A stretch of DNA of 9,144 nucleotides. Source: Methylococcaceae bacterium. GTDB taxonomy: Bacteria; Pseudomonadota; Gammaproteobacteria; Methylococcales; Methylomonadaceae. The notes beneath the pieces are model-generated. The model did not search any database. It was given only the letters and a program-made list of their open reading frames with translations, and was not told the origin of the DNA. The translations under genes were made by a program, and so were the position numbers. Within the stretch, counting starts at the first letter, position 1. Every line of letters starts with the position of its first letter. This document shows positions 6,801 to 9,144 of this stretch, piece after piece. The stretch spans positions 1 to 9,144 of the forward strand of contig JAUYMX010000046.1 of assembly GCA_030699345.1 (NCBI GenBank), written 5' to 3'.

Positions 6801-7596
6801 CGGCGATAAGGATAGTGCCTTTGGATTCAGGGCTTTCATCCTTAACAAGTGCCGCAGCAATTTGCGGTTGGCTGGGTATTATTTGAGCGGTGTCGTCCAG
6901 CAATGCCCGCAAATCGAAATCATCAATACTTAATTGAACCTTGCCGTTCTCGATTTGGGACAAATCCGTAATATTGCTAATAACGCTGCGTAATGATTCG
7001 ACGGCTCGAAAAATGGTTTCCGCCAAGTGTTTTTGGCGGCTGGATAACTCGGTATTAATTAACAACTCTGTCATACCCATTACGCCATTGATTGGCGTAA
7101 TGATTTCATGACTGATGGTGGCTAAAAACTCACTTTTAGCGCGACTGGCTGCTTGTGCTTCATCAACAAGTTGATATGCCTCATCGGTTTTATGTTCCAG
7201 TTCACTTGTACGCTGCGCAACTTGCTCTTCTAACGTTTCACGTTGATTGGCAGCGTCATGGCGATAGCGCGCCAATTCTTGGGACATGTCGTTAATCGCA
7301 GCGGCTATTTCAGCAAACTCATCTTCTGAAGAATAGGGCAGAGGGTTACTAAAATCGCCTCGGGAAACAGCTTGTGTTGCCGCTGTTAATTGTTTGATGG
7401 GGAGCAGGATTCGTCGGGTTTGCCACAGCGCTAATACAATACCTGCCAAAATAATCACCAGAACAACCAGCAATATATCAAAGTCGCTACGCACATTAAC
7501 TTGCTGCCGCCAAATGAGGTAGCCACCAGTCGCCAATGTGGTAAGCGTTATTAAAAAAATAGTCAGTACATTAAGTTTGGATGCTATTGATTTCAT
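3889..7596 (-). CDS. Membrane phosphorelay hybrid (HisKA, REC, Hpt, REC) fused to PAS-GGDEF-EAL, lacking HATPase_c
   Basis: A 1235-residue protein. In order: membrane helix about 8-28, a loop of only about 12 residues, membrane helix 41-58, HAMP 59-112, coiled coil 113-155, HisKA about 155-235 with His163, REC1 about 262-385 (Glu266/Asp267, phosphoacceptor Asp310, Thr344, Lys366), Hpt about 420-520 with His471 in HSFKS, REC2 about 549-662 (Asp554/Asp555, Asp598, Thr628, Lys650), PAS about 682-795, GGDEF about 800-965, and EAL about 983-1222. GGDEF is exact at 883-887, with an inhibitory-site RDID at 874-877 five residues before it. EAL is 1011-1013, and Asn1070, Glu1102, DDFGTGYS at 1130-1137, Lys1151, Glu1187 and Gln1207 are all present, so both c-di-GMP synthesis and hydrolysis look possible. 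The kinase ATPase domain is absent: HisKA passes straight into the REC1 linker. The H-box reads HEIITP rather than HEIRTP. The start at 7596 has only a weak upstream ribosome site. Confidence 0.93.
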   Translation of the reverse strand: MKSIASKLNVLTIFLITLTTLATGGYLIWRQQVNVRSDFDILLVVLVIILAGIVLALWQTRRILLPIKQLTAATQAVSRGDFSNPLPYSSEDEFAEIAAAINDMSQELARYRHDAANQRETLEEQVAQRTSELEHKTDEAYQLVDEAQAASRAKSEFLATISHEIITPINGVMGMTELLINTELSSRQKHLAETIFRAVESLRSVISNITDLSQIENGKVQLSIDDFDLRALLDDTAQIIPSQPQIAAALVKDESPESKGTILIAEDQPINQEVGKYMLGALGYQVDCANNGLEAVNATAKKHYDLILMDCHMPEMDGFTATETIRKRELAEFWQRRIPIIALTADAQTGIVEQCLDAGMDGYLGKPFNSNQLQEVVSKWLLDKRHQTGPEVTTNAADVYQQGQPPNITERRSIVLKAEALENLRQITTTAGETLLNNAIRMFLHSAPEAVQALRNAFAIQDTAVLRKTAHSFKSVCANLGAQALADACASIESIAKQGKLTGVAELLLSMEVNLPKVINALTKEFDSAALDNPPPPKRQDQPKLASKRILLVDDDSNFRLITSVALNASGFLVDEAVSGSQALEKIARQVPDLVLLDAVMDGLDGFETCRLLRNAQNMADVPIIMATGLEDLDSINRAFDAGANDFVIKPLNYPILAHRLGFNLRDSHNIAELRSKKFQLSAAQRIARLGYWTWDVTLNQFQISEHLAELCGIDLSSFNKTLEGFIALIHPDDQGFVKNVITAARNKATIQHTEYRLQVSHSEPIIVHQEIEAITENQHSIITGTVQDITHKKQTELQIHRLAYFDNLTGLASRAYYHERIDDFINTANRRNEQFAFLFLDLDGFKDINDSFGHDVGDHFLQAIAERLKDVVRDIDFAARLGGDEFCIILNNIADNEGIAEVADRCLRQVNQPLQLDQYQLKPRVSIGIAIYPKDGTNEIDLMKAADAAMYAAKQAGKQRYMFYSDDMASQAITRLEKEQTLREAFDQDQFVLHYQPQISMQTGKMIGMEALIRWQHPEKGLIPPLEFIPLADQLGLITELGNWVLHTACRQIVQWHQAGLPYLRVSVNIAPAHFQNPELFNTVEDLLQQTGIPPECLELEITESAIQTVGSLNVFKQLRDIGVKIAIDDFGTGYSCLASLKQLPLDCLKIDKVFVDDVLSNPHTALLLGTIIGLANALDYTLVAEGVETKEQALIMHGLGCHIIQGYLFSRPVASDQIPALFNVDFTLPKNNA
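6817..6884 (-). other. Junction where HATPase_c is missing in the hybrid gene
   Basis: These codons cover residues about 238-260 of the hybrid protein. Upstream, FDLRALLDDTAQII is the usual end of HisKA and the start of the connector to HATPase_c. Downstream, PSQPQIAAALVKDE is a typical linker leading into REC1. The roughly 150-180 residues with the N, G1, F and G2 boxes expected between them are absent, and the reading frame is kept. No obvious direct repeat or foreign sequence marks the join. Confidence 0.8.
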
Positions 7597-7616
7597 ATAA
7601 CGCCGATCTTATCCAT

Positions 7617-7622
7617 ATTGTA
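7617..7622 (-). promoter_or_regulatory. Possible -10 box for the hybrid signalling gene
   Basis: TACAAT on the minus strand lies 20 bases before the ATG at 7596, in the gap after the rdgC hairpin. It matches five of six bases of the sigma-70 -10 consensus. No good -35 hexamer sits 16-18 bases upstream, and the resulting leader would be very short, so this is only a weak candidate. Confidence 0.2.
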
Positions 7623-7650
7623 TTTTGGATGGGTAATGCCTTAGAGAGCA

Positions 7651-7690
7651 TTAACATGCCGGATTAGTGTGCGCATTCCGGCATGTTTAA
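7651..7690 (-). terminator. Hairpin downstream of rdgC, possible terminator
   Basis: AACATGCCGGA at 7653-7663 and its complement at 7677-7687 form an 11-base GC-containing stem with a 13-base loop. Allowing one bulged base, the stem extends by two to three A-T pairs to 7651 and 7690. It starts 14 bases past the rdgC stop and lies upstream of the hybrid gene. In the rdgC direction it is followed by AATGCTCTC, not a T run, so it may be an attenuator or RNA stabiliser rather than a strong terminator. Confidence 0.45.
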
Positions 7691-7704
7691 GAAATTAGAC
7701 TCTA

Positions 7705-8613
7705 TCAGGCTTTATTTTCGCCACCAAACAATTCCAAGAGCCGTGGCAGGAAGTTAGCCAATTCTAGTGACATGATGGAAAAATCCACATCAAATTGTTC
7801 GGCTTCACTTGAAGTTTCAGTGTCGGTGACTTGTTCTTGTATTAAATCCAGAAATTTCAAGCGTTTTACGGCCAGATTTTCATCAATGATAAACGCTAGA
7901 CGATCAGCCCAGCTGACCGCCAATTTAATCACTTCTTTGCCGGTATCCAGATGATTTTTGATTTCCGGCAACGACAGATCGTGGCGTTTGCAACGAATAA
8001 TACCGCCTTCTTCTTCCGGCGAGCGCAGTTCACATTCATCTTCGATAGTGATGTCCGCAGGCGGTTGGTTATTGATCAACCAATCGGTCATGATGGCTAC
8101 TGGTTTATCGACAGTATTAAGCGGAACTGCAGGTAATGAGCCTAAGCACTTACGCAGCAGGCTGAGTAAATCTTCAGCTTTTTTTGCTGATGCGGCATCA
8201 ACGACTATCCAGCCGCCTTTAGGGTCAATGTAAGCATAGGTTTTGTTGGAAAAGGTAAAAGCCCTGGGCAATAGCTCAAAGATCAATTCATCTTTAATTG
8301 CGGCACGTTCTTTTTTAGCTAATTTCCGGCCTTGTTGATCTTCGGCTTCCAGAATTTTTTCCTGAAGCATTTCATTGACTACCGCTGCTGGCAGGACTTT
8401 TTCCTCTTTTTTTACGCAAATCATCATAAAACCGTTGGCTGCGTGTACCAGCTGTTGTGATGTTTTGCCTAAAGGCGCAGTCCAACCGAAAGTGGCTTCT
8501 TCATGCTGACCACAAGGACGGAAAGCGATTTGACCGAGCTTTTCTTCCAATTCGACTGGAGTTAGAGCGAACTCTTCGGTAAGACGAAAAATACTTAAGT
8601 TTTTAAACCACAT
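7705..8613 (-). CDS. rdgC: Recombination-associated protein RdgC
   Basis: A 302-residue nucleoid-associated protein, one residue shorter than E. coli RdgC and clearly collinear with it. RdgC forms a ring-shaped dimer around double-stranded DNA and restrains RecA-driven recombination. Recognisable blocks are MWFKNLSIFRL at the N-terminus, FRPCG at 31-35, HAANGFMMICVKKEEKVLP at 57-75, LLPRAFTFS at 114-122, DAASAKKAEDLLSLLRK at 139-155 with LGSLPAVPL following, and VKRLKFLDL at 249-257. Phe119 corresponds to the E. coli Phe120 finger residue at the dimer gate. A highly charged segment at 85-110 is the usual long helix. The start at 8613 has AAGGAT at 8624-8629, ten bases upstream. It is transcribed divergently from the MxaD-like gene and appears to be its own unit, with a hairpin behind it. 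Confidence 0.97.
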   Translation of the reverse strand: MWFKNLSIFRLTEEFALTPVELEEKLGQIAFRPCGQHEEATFGWTAPLGKTSQQLVHAANGFMMICVKKEEKVLPAAVVNEMLQEKILEAEDQQGRKLAKKERAAIKDELIFELLPRAFTFSNKTYAYIDPKGGWIVVDAASAKKAEDLLSLLRKCLGSLPAVPLNTVDKPVAIMTDWLINNQPPADITIEDECELRSPEEEGGIIRCKRHDLSLPEIKNHLDTGKEVIKLAVSWADRLAFIIDENLAVKRLKFLDLIQEQVTDTETSSEAEQFDVDFSIMSLELANFLPRLLELFGGENKA

Positions 8614-8813
8614 GCGAAACAGTATCCTTAATAATTAATGTGGGCTTATTATCGCAACAAGCGGAAGCGAAAAGCAGGTAAATTTTAGACCAAGCAATTC
8701 CAAGGTTTTTTCTTGGCGTTAATAGCCATTGCCAGGCTTATTGCGGAGCAGGTTGCATGCCGTTATCATATGATTCGGGTTTGGTTTTTATGTTAATAAT
8801 TTAAGAGGTTACT
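8614..8813. promoter_or_regulatory. Divergent intergenic region with weak promoter candidates
   Basis: The 200 bases between rdgC and the MxaD-like gene must hold promoters for both. On the minus strand GATAAT (8648-8653) is a reasonable -10 for rdgC, without a convincing -35. On the plus strand TATGAT (8769-8774) could serve the MxaD-like gene with a leader of about 33 bases, also without a good -35. A short hairpin, CCAAG at 8700-8704 pairing with CTTGG at 8712-8716, surrounds a T run. No known operator or riboswitch was recognised. Confidence 0.3.
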
Positions 8814-9144
8814 ATGAAGAAAGTTATTTTGGCTGGATCGGCGGCACTATTTTTGTTTAGTGGTTTAGTTAATGCTCACGGTCCTGTTCGTCAAAAAACA
8901 GATGAGGAAATTACCATCAATGCACCGGCTGAAAAAGTATGGTCCATTATTAAAGATTTTGGTGATTTGTCTTGGCTACCGGCAGTTAAAAGTGTAACTG
9001 TAAATGGTGGCAACACTAAAGGCGCGACCCGCGTGTTAACACTAAAAGACGGCGGTACCATCACTGAAGAATTGAAAAAGTACGATGAAAAAGGTTTGTC
9101 TTATGCTTATAAGATTACCGACATTAGCACTGCAAAAACCATTA
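8814..9144 (+). CDS. MxaD-like secreted SRPBCC (START-like) protein, 5' part
   Basis: The gene runs off the right edge after 110 residues with no stop in frame. It opens with a Sec signal peptide: MKKVILAGSAALFLFSGLV, then VNA before the likely cleavage site between Ala21 and His22. The mature part begins HGPVRQKTDEEITINAPAEKVW, the first strand and helix of the SRPBCC/polyketide-cyclase-like fold, followed by IIKDFGDLSWLPAVKSV and TKGATRVLTLKDGG on the sheet. A periplasmic START-like protein with the HGP...NAPAEKVW...DFG pattern resembles MxaD, which in methylotrophs helps methanol dehydrogenase interact with its cytochrome cL. The gene is outside an mxa cluster as far as visible, so it may be one of several paralogues, and other SRPBCC functions remain possible. 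The start has AGAGG at 8804-8808, five bases upstream. Confidence 0.8.
   Translation, partial: MKKVILAGSAALFLFSGLVNAHGPVRQKTDEEITINAPAEKVWSIIKDFGDLSWLPAVKSVTVNGGNTKGATRVLTLKDGGTITEELKKYDEKGLSYAYKITDISTAKTI

Noticed and set aside
3889..7596. Pseudogene status of the large hybrid gene because of missing domains
   Set aside because: The frame is open over 3.7 kb and every checked REC, Hpt, GGDEF and EAL active-site residue is intact, which decay would not preserve.
1..9144. Search for CRISPR repeats, tRNA genes, insertion-sequence ends and phage defence genes
   Set aside because: No spaced direct repeats, cloverleaf sequences, transposase motifs or known defence domains were seen on either strand.

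Overview
The window looks like chromosomal DNA of a gammaproteobacterium, most likely a Methylococcales-type methanotroph. RdgC is a beta/gammaproteobacterial protein. The last gene is a secreted START-like protein resembling MxaD, the methanol dehydrogenase accessory factor. Base composition is moderate, and the signalling genes are of the multi-domain c-di-GMP type common in such organisms. The taxon is an inference, because no rRNA or methane/methanol oxidation enzyme is present. No tRNA, insertion sequence, CRISPR array or phage gene was seen.

Layout. Positions 1-2159 hold a co-directional plus-strand group: the end of an Aer-like PAS protein, a PhnD-like binding-fold protein with no signal peptide, a UPF0149 (YecA-like) protein, and a 131-residue protein built from about four tandem 28-31-residue helical repeats. 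A hairpin at 2181-2217 separates this group from a convergent minus-strand group. Read in its own direction, that group starts at 7596 with a 1235-residue membrane phosphorelay/c-di-GMP protein, followed after 16 bases by an HDOD protein (3872-2991) and after another 55 bases by aquaporin Z (2935-2237). Upstream on the same strand lies rdgC (8613-7705), separated from the large gene by a hairpin at 7651-7690. The MxaD-like gene starts at 8814, diverges from rdgC, and is cut by the window end.

How the genes may work together. The large protein has two membrane helices, HAMP, HisKA, REC, Hpt, REC, PAS, GGDEF and EAL domains. Two parts normally found in this architecture are absent: the periplasmic sensor (the helices are about 12 residues apart) and the whole HATPase_c domain between HisKA and the first REC. 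The HisKA H-box also has Ile where Arg is normal. The REC, Hpt, GGDEF and EAL active-site residues are intact. It therefore cannot phosphorylate itself and looks like a phosphorelay acceptor driving c-di-GMP turnover, fed by a separate kinase. The close HDOD gene is a plausible partner. The PAS and cytoplasmic PhnD-like pair may be a second small sensing unit.

The strongest leads are the ATPase-less phosphorelay/c-di-GMP hybrid, the PAS plus cytosolic PhnD-like pair, and the small repeat protein next to UPF0149. AqpZ and RdgC are ordinary family members.
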